This document shows, piece by piece, positions 1 through 7,192 of a DNA stretch of 20,888 nt (its first letter is position 1; each line of letters starts with the position of its first letter). The translations under genes were made by a program, and so were the position numbers. The stretch covers positions 1 to 20,888 of the IMG/VR virus record IMGVR_UViG_3300030102_006128; one strand, 5' to 3'. Below the pieces are notes generated by a model. It made no database searches. It was given only the letters and a program-made list of their open reading frames with translations, and had not been told where the DNA came from. The stretch comes from a virus.

Positions 1-595
1 TGTTTCCACGAGTATTAGCATTTTGGAAAAGATTTAGTGTAGTCAAATCTTTCTCTGCAAATGGATCAATAATCATGTTCATGTTGTCAGATACAAACTT
101 ACGAGCAGCCATGATTCTTCGTGCCTCTGCAAGGTCGTTTGTGTCCATAACAGTAGAGTCTGTGTTGTTGTCAGCAAATGCTGCTTCAAACCCTTTACGA
201 GCCTCAGTCTTTACATCAGCGTTGATTTGGTCAATTAGTTGATGTAGCCTCGGTACAAAGTGTTGTTGTACTAAGTCAGGAAGTGCAAATTTTTGGTCAG
301 CCTTGTCGATGCTGAAGCCACTGAAGAAGTGCTTGTTAATTACTAACTGCTCTTCACTAGCATTAGGTGTGCCTAGAGAATAGCTACCAGTATATGCAGT
401 AGGTGCGCCTGTTGGCTTTACTGCACGAGTTATGCTTACAGTCTTGTTACGTGCTGCTACTAGACCTTCGATTGATGCGCCAGCTACGTTAGTAACAGCA
501 CTAGATACCATTGGTCGGTTTGGATATTGGTTAGCTAATGCTACCTCAACAAATGCCTCTGGCTCATAAATATTAAAGTTGGTATTAATTGCCAT
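1..595 (-). CDS. Major capsid protein, N-terminal part (runs off the window)
   Basis: The frame opens with ATG at 595 (MAINTNFNIYEPEAFVEVAL) and stays open to the window edge, giving about 198 residues with the C-terminus missing. Position argues for the coat protein: it is next after portal and scaffold in the same direction, the standard order of a phage head operon. The text fits the P22/HK97-fold coat family: a long helical stretch near residues 110-150, then a region around 160-185 resembling the 'arrimaarkfvsdn.n.iidp' part of such proteins. No SD sequence is visible; the leader is A/T-rich. A possible promoter and a hairpin lie in the roughly 100-bp gap upstream, which would allow extra capsid transcription. 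Capsid identity is inferred mainly from context. Confidence 0.8.
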   Translation of the reverse strand, partial: MAINTNFNIYEPEAFVEVALANQYPNRPMVSSAVTNVAGASIEGLVAARNKTVSITRAVKPTGAPTAYTGSYSLGTPNASEEQLVINKHFFSGFSIDKADQKFALPDLVQQHFVPRLHQLIDQINADVKTEARKGFEAAFADNNTDSTVMDTNDLAEARRIMAARKFVSDNMNMIIDPFAEKDLTTLNLFQNANTRGN

Positions 596-624
596 GTCTT
601 TATAAAAGTTAAATTAAATGTTCG

Positions 625-658
625 ATTATATTTAGCTTTTGGGTCGCTATGACCAAAA
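625..658 (-). promoter_or_regulatory. Possible capsid-gene promoter -10 box and upstream hairpin
   Basis: In the gap between scaffold and capsid genes the minus strand reads TATAAT at 630-625, about 30 bases before the capsid ATG. No good -35 box sits at the right distance. Just upstream (658-637) is an imperfect hairpin, TTTTGGTC / GACCCAAAA with a short loop. It has no following T-run, so it is not a terminator; it could be an mRNA processing or stabilising stem, or a protein site. Confidence 0.3.
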
Positions 659-695
659 CATGACAATTAAGGTTTTGCCTAACCAATAGATGGAT

Positions 696-1436
696 TTATC
701 CTTGTTCAGCCCAGCCGCCAGCTAGTTTCATAGCCCCATAAAGCTGTTCTGCTTTCTTTCGGTCTACTGGACTAGAAGAACGCACAAGTTTTTGAAACTC
801 TTCCCTGCTAGGTCTGTCAGTAGAAGGAGTACCACCAGTTGCTCCTCCTGTACCCACTTTCTTGGGTTTTGCAAATTGTTTGGCAAACTCTACTAGAGAG
901 TTGCCTACCGATTTTCTATTGCCTTGAGCATCTAAATCAGGAACACCATTTTTGGTGGCATAAAACTGACCGTTGCTCTCCTCAATCTCGTACTCGTTAT
1001 AGAACAGTTGTTCTATGTAATTTTTTTTGAGCGTCAACTCATTATCCTGCTCTAAAGCATTGAAAGCACCCTGAAATTCAGACCCTATCTTGGTCTCCAT
1101 TTGACTGAGTGCCAACTGCTCCTTAGCAGCCTCTGCTTCTACTTGGGCTTGCTGCAACAGTTCTCGCAACTTGTCTTCTTCACCTGCATCAGATTGCACA
1201 GGCTGCATTTTATTTGACAATAAAGAGAACGCATCATCGAGAGTATTGACATCATTACCTAGTATTTCAGAGAATTTACTTATCATATCACGTTCGACTT
1301 TGCTCTTACCTTCATTGTAAGCACCCCTAAAGAACTTGTCTTTGTCGAACTCAGGTTGTTGTTGTTCGTTTTGAGAAGTTGTCTCTTCTGTTGTTGACTC
1401 AGGAGCGTCAACAGACTCTGTTTTTTCTTCACTCAT
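696..1436 (-). CDS. Head scaffolding protein
   Basis: A 246-residue, very acidic, low-complexity protein. Residues 1-30 are almost all E, S, T and Q. Residues about 85-115 are an Ala/Glu/Gln-rich predicted coiled coil, and a Gly/Thr-rich linker lies near 195-210. This profile and the place between portal and major capsid genes are typical of scaffolding proteins, which guide procapsid assembly and then leave. The C-terminus (from about 210) is more basic (KLVRSS, DRKKAEQL), as expected for a scaffold helix that binds coat protein. No protease motif is seen, so a scaffold-protease fusion is unlikely. ATG at 1436; the leader has no SD. Confidence 0.8.
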   Translation of the reverse strand: MSEEKTESVDAPESTTEETTSQNEQQQPEFDKDKFFRGAYNEGKSKVERDMISKFSEILGNDVNTLDDAFSLLSNKMQPVQSDAGEEDKLRELLQQAQVEAEAAKEQLALSQMETKIGSEFQGAFNALEQDNELTLKKNYIEQLFYNEYEIEESNGQFYATKNGVPDLDAQGNRKSVGNSLVEFAKQFAKPKKVGTGGATGGTPSTDRPSREEFQKLVRSSSPVDRKKAEQLYGAMKLAGGWAEQG

Positions 1437-1452
1437 AATGGTTATAAGTTAA

Positions 1453-3012
1453 TTATTGCTCGCTATTTGATTCAATACCAATTTGAACTTGTCTTGCAAG
1501 TTCTTCTGTTGGTAATATATCCAATAAATTACGTAAATCCCCAGAACTTTTTGGCATACCAAATTCCTCAAAATAGTTCATTACATCATCAATATCTTCT
1601 TGAGGCATGGATCGTTTTCTCATGTACTCTGCTGTTAGCTTGACAAGTAATGGCAGAGGCAATGCCTTGTACTGCATACCCTCTGTAATATCTGAGAATA
1701 TTTCGTCTGCACTAGACAAGTCATAGTGCTTGCTGTAGGTTACAATATAGTTCTCAAAGTCCTCGTCACGAACCTTCGCCATTCTTCTAAGAACTTGATT
1801 TTCAACCATTTCCATGTCCATAGCTGTTGAGGCCAAAAGACCCTGCTCGTCTACATTATCAAACCTCTTTGCTGCACCAGACACATTACTCTTGACTAGA
1901 GACTTATCACGAACCATAGCCATGGAGAATATCAATGACATCAGGTCACCAAAGATTACATCCCTCAAGTGTTGCAAGCCCTGCATATCAGCTTGATACA
2001 ACATATTGTTTGGTATTGTTTGCTCGTCAGGTATAATGATAGCCATACCCACACCCTCTTTGATTGTGCGTGAATCGTACTGGTCATCATCAGCAACCCC
2101 TGCTAAACTACGAACCACAGAGTCAAAGAGAACAGGAATAGGATGACCAAATAATTCTGACCCTTTCTTCAGGTCATAGAACAACTCTGAGGCAGCAAGG
2201 TACATGCCCTTGAGTGAGTATCTTCTAGGCTTACCAACCACAAAGGAACTGTTTGCATCTGTCTGCCCTTTGAGTAGCGTAGCTGGAACCTCGCCAAATG
2301 GGTTCTCTATCTCTAATATTTTTTTCTTTACACTATTCTGTTGTATATAAACACAAATGTATTCAGGGGTATATGCAGTCCATCTAAACTTCTTGATGTT
2401 TTGTATGTCGTAGTACATCTGACGAGTAACAAGCAAAGTAAGAACGCCTTGTTTTACTTGGAAGTTAAATATCTCATGAGGACGCAAAACAAAGTTGTAA
2501 GGAACCACGTTACCATTGTTATCGGTAACAGGATTGCCATCTCCATCCATCATCAAGTCAGTTACTACTGCGCCAAAGCCAAGTACCTCTTTTACGAACA
2601 TTACCTTGTCACGATAGAACTCAGTAATAGAACACCCTGCATCATCAAAGTTGCCTGATTTATATTTCCAGAAGTCCTTGTTTTCAGGAAACATCCTGTT
2701 GACGTTGTTCTCGTCATATATCCTCTGTTGAGCAGCAAAGAACTTTTGCTCCAAAGGAAACAACTTCATTCTACCTAGTCTTTCTTTGTACTCATCGTCA
2801 GACTCAATGGTAGACTGTTCTATAATGTAAGACTTGTCAGAAAACACCGTAGATGATATAGCTGTGTATTCATCATACTCAGACTGAAACCAGCTATTCA
2901 TTATTTTAGCCCTGTCCAACACCACACTGTAATAGGGATGTCTAGTTTCCTTCATTACTATATCTTCAGCGACATCTTTGGGTACAGAGTAAATTTTAGA
3001 TAAATCAATCAT
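1453..3012 (-). CDS. Portal protein
   Basis: A 519-residue protein of usual portal length, followed at once by scaffold and coat genes and preceded by terminase and lysis genes. Features that fit portals: an N-terminal helical region, a central part with the NPFGEVPATLLKG segment and the following YLAASELFYDLKKGSELFG helix, a patch near 340-400 with IFGDLMSLIFSMAMVRD, and an acidic C-terminal helix. The portal is the dodecameric ring at the capsid vertex through which DNA is pumped. The ATG at 3012 overlaps the upstream 39-aa gene as ATGA, implying coupled translation. Family is recognised by architecture and context, not by a single catalytic motif. Confidence 0.85.
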   Translation of the reverse strand: MIDLSKIYSVPKDVAEDIVMKETRHPYYSVVLDRAKIMNSWFQSEYDEYTAISSTVFSDKSYIIEQSTIESDDEYKERLGRMKLFPLEQKFFAAQQRIYDENNVNRMFPENKDFWKYKSGNFDDAGCSITEFYRDKVMFVKEVLGFGAVVTDLMMDGDGNPVTDNNGNVVPYNFVLRPHEIFNFQVKQGVLTLLVTRQMYYDIQNIKKFRWTAYTPEYICVYIQQNSVKKKILEIENPFGEVPATLLKGQTDANSSFVVGKPRRYSLKGMYLAASELFYDLKKGSELFGHPIPVLFDSVVRSLAGVADDDQYDSRTIKEGVGMAIIIPDEQTIPNNMLYQADMQGLQHLRDVIFGDLMSLIFSMAMVRDKSLVKSNVSGAAKRFDNVDEQGLLASTAMDMEMVENQVLRRMAKVRDEDFENYIVTYSKHYDLSSADEIFSDITEGMQYKALPLPLLVKLTAEYMRKRSMPQEDIDDVMNYFEEFGMPKSSGDLRNLLDILPTEELARQVQIGIESNSEQ

Positions 3013-3128
3013 CTTTTAGAGTATTGTAGGGCTATGGCTATGGCTTGCTCTCTGCTATACCCCTCGTTTATAAGTTGTCTTATGTTTTCAGAAATCGTCT
3101 TTTGAGATTTACCTTTCTTGAGTGGCAT
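3009..3128 (-). CDS. Small 39-aa conserved-type phage protein
   Basis: This gene reads MPLKKGKSQKTISENI, then a helix RQLINEGYSREQAIAIALQ, ending YSKR. The pattern KGKSQKTIS.NI..L..EGY...QAIAIAL recurs, from memory, in many aquatic phage genomes as a tiny ORF beside portal or terminase genes. Its function is unknown. The stop overlaps the portal start as ATGA, and it begins six bases after the stop of the holin-like gene, so it fills the gap exactly. The Arg/Lys-rich N-terminus and single amphipathic helix suggest a nucleic-acid- or protein-binding peptide. Confidence 0.7.
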   Translation of the reverse strand: MPLKKGKSQKTISENIRQLINEGYSREQAIAIALQYSKR

Positions 3129-3133
3129 GACTC

Positions 3134-3628
3134 CTAATCTTCGTCCCTAGATGATTTACCAAAATAGTAACCAGTCACAGTAGTAAAAGCAGTAAAGATT
3201 GCACCAAATGCTACATTCACAAGAGTCTGAGAGTTGCCTCCTATGTCATCAGTAAATATCAAGACACCAACCAATGCAAAAGCACCTAGTATGATAGATG
3301 CTGCAAGGATCGTGTTCATGTTTCTAGTAAAAGCATTCTTTGAGGCTTTCATTCTAGCAAGTTCACCCTCACGAGCATTTTGAACATCCTGCATCTCCAT
3401 CTTAAACTCGTTCAGGTCATGCTGCATCTGAGTAAGAATAATTTCTTTGTCGTCATTAGATAGTTCAGTAGATAGCCCTACCTCTTTCTTGAATAGTTCT
3501 AATACTTGGTCGCTTCTACCACCAGTTGCTATGCTAGCAACGACAGTGGCTGCTTTTGCACCTAGCTTAGGTGCTTTCTTGGTTAGTAAATCAATAAAGC
3601 CCATATTGGCTAGTTTTTTCTTGCTCAT
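3134..3628 (-). CDS. Holin-like membrane protein
   Basis: A 164-residue protein starting MSKKKLANMG at 3628, two bases after the stop of the upstream gene; longer readings from 3697 would overlap that gene heavily. Residues 1-100 are soluble: a basic start, a Gly/Ala-rich helix, then a charged helix ending in QDVQNAREGELARMK. Two hydrophobic segments follow at about 106-126 and 136-157, with a short charged C-terminus. This resembles the three-transmembrane holins of gene transfer agents and many marine phages (GTA holin 3TM family), where the third segment can be weak. Pairing with the XhlA-like gene just upstream supports a lysis role; the endolysin lies far away at 16204. Confidence 0.6.
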   Translation of the reverse strand: MSKKKLANMGFIDLLTKKAPKLGAKAATVVASIATGGRSDQVLELFKKEVGLSTELSNDDKEIILTQMQHDLNEFKMEMQDVQNAREGELARMKASKNAFTRNMNTILAASIILGAFALVGVLIFTDDIGGNSQTLVNVAFGAIFTAFTTVTGYYFGKSSRDED

Positions 3629-3630
3629 AT

Positions 3631-3906
3631 TTATTTTATTAAGTCCATAAGTAAATTTACAAGGGTTCCAGAACCTAGTCCTGCCCCAGTAGCCCAAGCA
3701 ACTATCTTCTGCTTAAATTTTACAAGTTCTTCAATTTGTTTCTCGTTGTTTTCTACTTTATATACGAGACCCTCTTTGTTGAACTCGTTTCCTAACAATG
3801 CTTCTTTCATATCTTGAATGTCTTTAGTTATTAATTCTATTATGGAATGTAACTGTTTTACCTCAAACTTCAAGTCATTATTGAGCTGCTCTTGCGATAT
3901 AGCCAT
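3631..3906 (-). CDS. XhlA-like holin accessory protein
   Basis: A 91-residue protein with a charged coiled-coil N-terminus (about residues 5-68, heptad-like with many E/K/I/L) and one short hydrophobic C-terminal segment (about 69-88, WATGAGLGSGTLVNLLMDL). Length, coiled coil and C-terminal anchor match the haemolysin XhlA family, membrane-associated partners of holins. The holin-like gene starts two bases after its stop. The start ATG at 3906 follows the neighbouring gene by seven bases. Other small phage coiled-coil membrane proteins share this shape, so the call is moderate. Confidence 0.55.
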   Translation of the reverse strand: MAISQEQLNNDLKFEVKQLHSIIELITKDIQDMKEALLGNEFNKEGLVYKVENNEKQIEELVKFKQKIVAWATGAGLGSGTLVNLLMDLIK

Positions 3907-3913
3907 TATTTAG

Positions 3914-4189
3914 TTACCATTTTTTGCACGACCAATATCTTGCCGTAAATTTATCTTTTGCTGTTGAACAACGATGTCTAGCCCTAAAAGACTTTCTACG
4001 AGCTGGCTCATTCTTACGAATGGGCATATTGGGATCACCATAATGGATAACCTTGACTTGATTACCTTTCTTTGCTAAAACTACAAATTTTTTGGTGTCC
4101 CTCCAACTCCTGCGAGGCTTGTTGAATCCAGCATACGTATGACCCCTGTACTCGATTCGACCACCGCTAAGTCTTTTAACATCTTTCAT
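3914..4189 (-). CDS. Small basic Cys-containing protein, function unknown
   Basis: A 91-residue strongly basic protein. The frame extends to a TTG at 4225, but the first ATG is at 4189 (MKDVKRLSGG), which also keeps the gene clear of the inverted repeat upstream; this start is preferred. The C-terminal half has the recognisable pattern MPIRKNEPARRKSFRARHRC, then DK.TARYWSCKKW, with two cysteines near the end. I recall such 'RRKSFRARH.C...DK.T..YWSC..W' proteins in many aquatic phages and some large viruses, without a known function. The neighbouring inverted gene at 4276 is also small and basic, so the two may act together, perhaps binding DNA. Confidence 0.65.
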   Translation of the reverse strand: MKDVKRLSGGRIEYRGHTYAGFNKPRRSWRDTKKFVVLAKKGNQVKVIHYGDPNMPIRKNEPARRKSFRARHRCSTAKDKFTARYWSCKKW

Positions 4190-4221
4190 GGCGACAAAAT
4201 AGCTACTATTTATGTTTTGAT

Positions 4222-4244
4222 TCAATACTAAATTAAAGTATTGA
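4222..4244. promoter_or_regulatory. 8-bp inverted repeat between divergent genes
   Basis: TCAATACT at 4222-4229 and AGTATTGA at 4237-4244 are perfect inverted repeats separated by seven bases. They sit in the 86-bp space between two divergent small basic genes (ATG at 4189 leftward, 4276 rightward). The position suggests an operator or a bidirectional promoter control site. No T-run follows on either strand, so it is not an intrinsic terminator. Confidence 0.45.
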
Positions 4245-4275
4245 TTTGTAATGATATTTTCTTTTACTTTTGGTT

Positions 4276-4662
4276 ATGTCAGAAAACGTACCATCCAATC
4301 CAAGACTATACAGCAGAGTAAAATCTGATGCTAAACGTAAGTTTAAAATATTTCCTAGTGCATACGCATCAGCCTATATCGTTAGAGAATATAAAAAAAG
4401 AGGCGGAACATACACAGGAAGAAAGAGCAAAAGAAAAGGCATCGCTCGATGGATGCGTGAAAAATGGACTACTCAAGATGGCTCTCCTTGTGGGTCAAAG
4501 AAGTTCAAGGGTGTAAAAAAGTGTCGGCCTACTGTTCGTATTAGCAAACAAACACCTGTTACATGGCAAGAACTCAAGGCAAAACGCAAGGCAACTGAGG
4601 CTGTGAGAGAAAAACAGCGTGTAGGAATGGGTAAACGTGCCAAAGCCATTAGGAGAGACTAG
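4276..4662 (+). CDS. Small basic protein in reverse orientation inside the packaging operon
   Basis: A 128-residue protein (MSENVPSNPRLYSR...), about a third Lys/Arg. The core KSDAKRKFKIFPSAYASAYI, then VREYKKRGGTY, resembles a widespread small viral family ('AK.KF.V.PSAYAN....Y...GG'; possibly DUF5872) of unknown function. Two cysteines lie in GSPCGSKKFKGVKKCRP. The ATG at 4276 is preferred to the TTG six bases earlier. It is the only rightward gene between 1 and 12434 and converges on the terminase nuclease gene with a 4-bp stop overlap, so its transcript is antisense to the leftward operon unless timed differently. Confidence 0.7.
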   Translation: MSENVPSNPRLYSRVKSDAKRKFKIFPSAYASAYIVREYKKRGGTYTGRKSKRKGIARWMREKWTTQDGSPCGSKKFKGVKKCRPTVRISKQTPVTWQELKAKRKATEAVREKQRVGMGKRAKAIRRD

Positions 4663-5444
4663 CGCAACACATACATTGGAGTTGAAGAAGTCTTTTCATT
4701 ACGCCAAATAGCATAATCTGTCGCATCGCTCATGTGCCCACGATCTCCATTGTCTATTTTTATGCCTTTGTCATTCACAATGGAGTACATATAGTCTTTT
4801 ATGGTGTGCTCGCATCTAGTATTTATCAAAAGTCGTCTCTCACCATTGATTCCAGCATAAATTACGTTGTTTATCTTATCTACACGCACTTTTCTTCGTG
4901 GATTTTGAATGTCTAACTCATTTTTATACGAAATTTGATTCTGATCGAAAATTTCTCGCACATAATCCCAGTCATTTTTGCCTACACGACCATAATTACC
5001 ACTTTTTTGGTTAGAAGTATTGTCCCCAGCCAATAAAACCTTTGAAACACCCCATTTATTCAATAATTCAACAGCTTTGAGGGCTTGCTCGGTAGTAAGT
5101 GCCTCCTTTGAGAATAATTCATCAAAGACCAAGTATTGTTTAAGTCCATTTCTGGCTTTTTTGACCTGTAATAAAGCCCAACAATGTGGGCTACGATTAA
5201 AATCAGCACACAGCCAAGTAGGAAGGCTATTATCAAAGTCCATAGAAGTAATATTTCCATCTGGATATTGATTGTATCCATCAAAGTGCTTATAAGCCTT
5301 CTTGGTTGGGTCATCTGTTTCCTCACTCATTTCGTATCCAAGTTTGTACGATAGAAAATCCATCGCTTCTTCTTGGAGCAATCTTTGTTTACTATGATTT
5401 GTTTCCCAAAGAGGTATTTCCCATACTTTATCTGGCTGTCTCAT
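4659..5444 (-). CDS. Large terminase, nuclease domain (separate ORF)
   Basis: A 261-residue protein with the RNase H-like fold of terminase nuclease domains. The three acidic metal ligands are recognisable: D81 in TWLCADFNRSPHCW, D141 in VLLAGDNTSN and D240 (or D243) in GHMSDATDYAIW. It begins in the inter-domain linker (VWEIPLWETNHSKQRL) and has no ATPase motifs; those are in the ORF at 5766-6569. It cuts concatemeric DNA during packaging. Its ATG at 5444 lies inside the previous ORF (17-nt overlap), suggesting coupled translation. It is in the same reading frame as the ATPase ORF, although a third ORF in another frame separates them. No sign of decay is seen. Confidence 0.85.
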   Translation of the reverse strand: MRQPDKVWEIPLWETNHSKQRLLQEEAMDFLSYKLGYEMSEETDDPTKKAYKHFDGYNQYPDGNITSMDFDNSLPTWLCADFNRSPHCWALLQVKKARNGLKQYLVFDELFSKEALTTEQALKAVELLNKWGVSKVLLAGDNTSNQKSGNYGRVGKNDWDYVREIFDQNQISYKNELDIQNPRRKVRVDKINNVIYAGINGERRLLINTRCEHTIKDYMYSIVNDKGIKIDNGDRGHMSDATDYAIWRNEKTSSTPMYVLR

Positions 5445-5784
5445 AATCTCGTATTGACTGAAGGGCGCTTTTTGGGTCTACAAAAAATATAGCCACATGA
5501 TCATCAGCCGCATCCTCTATTATTGATAAAGCACCAGATACATAATGATGAACAGTTTTAAGGTCATAGCTTAGTATGTTCCATCCATATCTCATACATT
5601 CATCTATAACATAATCTAATATGCCTGACTCTGATTCTTTAGGTAATATTTCCCAATGCTGTTTCATCACCTTTGCCTCTATCATACTAGAAAACAATTT
5701 TATTTCTTTTTTGATACGATTTACTTCATTTTGATCTGTATCTACAGAAAGCCTTATGTATGTTACTATTTCAGGTTTTTCCAT
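5428..5784 (-). CDS. Unknown 118-aa ORF between the two terminase halves
   Basis: Starts MEKPEIVTYIRLSVDTDQNE. It is mixed alpha/beta in appearance: a beta-like start, a Lys/Glu helix, a central IDECMRYGWNILSYDL segment, and a C-terminal VAIFFVDPKSALQSIRDYE. I do not recognise the family. It overlaps the ATPase ORF by 19 nt and the nuclease ORF by 17 nt, so the three are packed as one translational unit. It is read one base back (-1) from the frame shared by both terminase halves. It could be a terminase-associated protein, an inserted domain, or part of a frameshifted polyprotein. Confidence 0.65.
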   Translation of the reverse strand: MEKPEIVTYIRLSVDTDQNEVNRIKKEIKLFSSMIEAKVMKQHWEILPKESESGILDYVIDECMRYGWNILSYDLKTVHHYVSGALSIIEDAADDHVAIFFVDPKSALQSIRDYETAR

Positions 5785-6569
5785 TCTTCTACTTTATACC
5801 CAGTTTTATCTTCTTTTACAGAAATCTGAAGAACATTGAATATTCCAGACTTCATTAGTCTGCTATTAGCGTCATTAGGATGATAGGGAGTACACACGCT
5901 CAAAACAATACCTTTATCGTGAACACGCTTGATCCATGTGTTAGATACCTTGTTCCATACTGTATCTCTACGTGCAGTGGATATTCTATCCTCGTCATTG
6001 CATACATCATCAAGAATCAATACGCCTGCTCGCTGACCTGTAGTTTGAGTCAGCACTGCATAAGCCTCATAAGTAGGGTTGCCTGTTCTGTTGCGACTCT
6101 TTACTATTATTCTTTGAGTTGATCCAGTATCAGTCTTATCAAACTCAACAGCATTAAAATTATTCTCTTTGCACCAGTACCTATACATATCACTCATAAA
6201 TAATGCCCTCAAAGACAATATTCTTTTAGCAGAGATACCACCATCAGCAGACACAATCAAAGTCTCAAGTTCGTGTTTTCTCGTGGTCATATATGCTGAT
6301 AGACCAATGGCTACTTGTTGCGACTTACCAGTATTATAGGGTGCACGAATCAAGCCATTCAGACGAGCGTTATTAGACAACGATTCCTGCTCCCAGTCAT
6401 AAATTCCCTGCTGCATAGCTAGGTGTATATCTGCCTGCGTAAGTTTTCTGCCATCTTGATCTGCCAAACAATTTTCAATAAAAGAGTTTCGTAAATCAAT
6501 AGAATCTGGTGGTGGTTCATGCCCAACAATATTGACAAGTAAATCAGACCAATTAGCTTTTTGACTCAT
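5766..6569 (-). CDS. Large terminase, ATPase domain (separate ORF)
   Basis: A 267-residue protein with the ASCE ATPase signature of large terminases: Walker A RAPYNTGKS near residues 75-83, Walker B GVLILDDVCNDED near 182-194 with the catalytic acid after the aspartates, and a coupling-motif-like SVCTPYH near 224-230. It stops right after the ATPase core (KVEEWKNLK). The nuclease half is encoded separately at 4659-5444. The ATG at 6569 is chosen because AAGAGGAAGC just before it is a good SD; a longer frame to 6614 runs into an upstream small gene. It powers DNA translocation through the portal. The split of ATPase and nuclease is unusual. Confidence 0.88.
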   Translation of the reverse strand: MSQKANWSDLLVNIVGHEPPPDSIDLRNSFIENCLADQDGRKLTQADIHLAMQQGIYDWEQESLSNNARLNGLIRAPYNTGKSQQVAIGLSAYMTTRKHELETLIVSADGGISAKRILSLRALFMSDMYRYWCKENNFNAVEFDKTDTGSTQRIIVKSRNRTGNPTYEAYAVLTQTTGQRAGVLILDDVCNDEDRISTARRDTVWNKVSNTWIKRVHDKGIVLSVCTPYHPNDANSRLMKSGIFNVLQISVKEDKTGYKVEEWKNLK

Positions 6570-6696
6570 GCTTCCTCTTGCGTTTTTTCTTGCGATGAGC
6601 AACAGTATCAACACGCTTAAATATTCTCGCTTTATTCTTGAATCTTACAAATTGAGTAAAAAAGTTTGTTTTAAAGATAGGGAACCTAAACCTCAT
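6553..6696 (-). CDS. Small 47-aa highly basic protein
   Basis: Reads MRFRFPIFKTNFFTQFVRFK, then NKARIFKRVDTVAHRKKKRK, ending RKHESKS. It fills the space between the nuclease gene and the terminase ATPase gene: its ATG overlaps the upstream stop by 11 nt and its own end overlaps the terminase start by 17 nt, typical of coupled genes. The C-terminal RKKKRKRKH stretch suggests nucleic-acid binding. No family is recognised. The alternative is that this is only the terminase leader, but the open frame, the composition and the tight junctions favour a gene. Confidence 0.55.
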   Translation of the reverse strand: MRFRFPIFKTNFFTQFVRFKNKARIFKRVDTVAHRKKKRKRKHESKS

Positions 6697-7192
6697 ATTC
6701 GTAAATAGTCTCTTTAATAGACATCAAATCATCCTTCGTAATATACAAAAAAACATCCTTTTTACCCTTTCTGCCAATAGGCTTATATAGTATTCCCTCG
6801 TAACCATACTTTCTAGCAGCGTTATCAACCCTCATAACTGGCATATTAGCCCTTCTGTGTTTTATCATTCTTCTTACCACTAAGGCGTGTAACTTTCTAT
6901 TATCTACCAGAACAAATGATCCATGAAACTGAAACGCTACTTTATCAGCCCCCCTCTTACTACACCAACCTAGCTTGCCCTGTACATTGGTTATCTCAAC
7001 AAGAACGTATCCATCTATATGAGACCTTTTCAATCCTTTAACATCAACAGTTATATCTTTTAAGTAAGCATCAATGTGATTGTAGTCATCATACTGAGTA
7101 CCAGCTTTAGCACCAGATAGCTTGCAAAATAATTGTTCAGATTCTTTGCCCTTTCTGATTCTTTCTTGTTGGTTGTCTTTATAGTAACTCAT
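6686..7192 (-). CDS. Putative PD-(D/E)XK-type endonuclease
   Basis: A 168-residue protein (MSYYKDNQQERIRKGKESEQ...). The layout fits a small restriction-like nuclease: an N-terminal helix with acidic residues (E17, E19), then HIDAYLKDITVDVKGLK, where D41 and D50-x-K52 (VDVKG) form the core acidic-x-lysine motif, followed by beta strands and a C-terminal basic part. It lies between the small and large terminase genes, where phages often keep an endonuclease for DNA processing or host DNA breakdown. Start at 7192 (weak GAGG SD) overlaps the upstream stop by 14 nt; a longer frame to 7225 is possible. The specific activity is unknown. Confidence 0.6.
   Translation of the reverse strand: MSYYKDNQQERIRKGKESEQLFCKLSGAKAGTQYDDYNHIDAYLKDITVDVKGLKRSHIDGYVLVEITNVQGKLGWCSKRGADKVAFQFHGSFVLVDNRKLHALVVRRMIKHRRANMPVMRVDNAARKYGYEGILYKPIGRKGKKDVFLYITKDDLMSIKETIYEYEV

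Noticed and set aside
3134-3697. Longer start of the holin-like gene at 3697
   Set aside because: It would add 23 atypical residues and overlap the XhlA-like gene; the ATG at 3628 sits two bases after that gene's stop.
5428-5784. Middle terminase ORF as a serine recombinase because of the YIRLSVDTD start
   Set aside because: Only a few residues match; there is no catalytic serine context or recombinase length.
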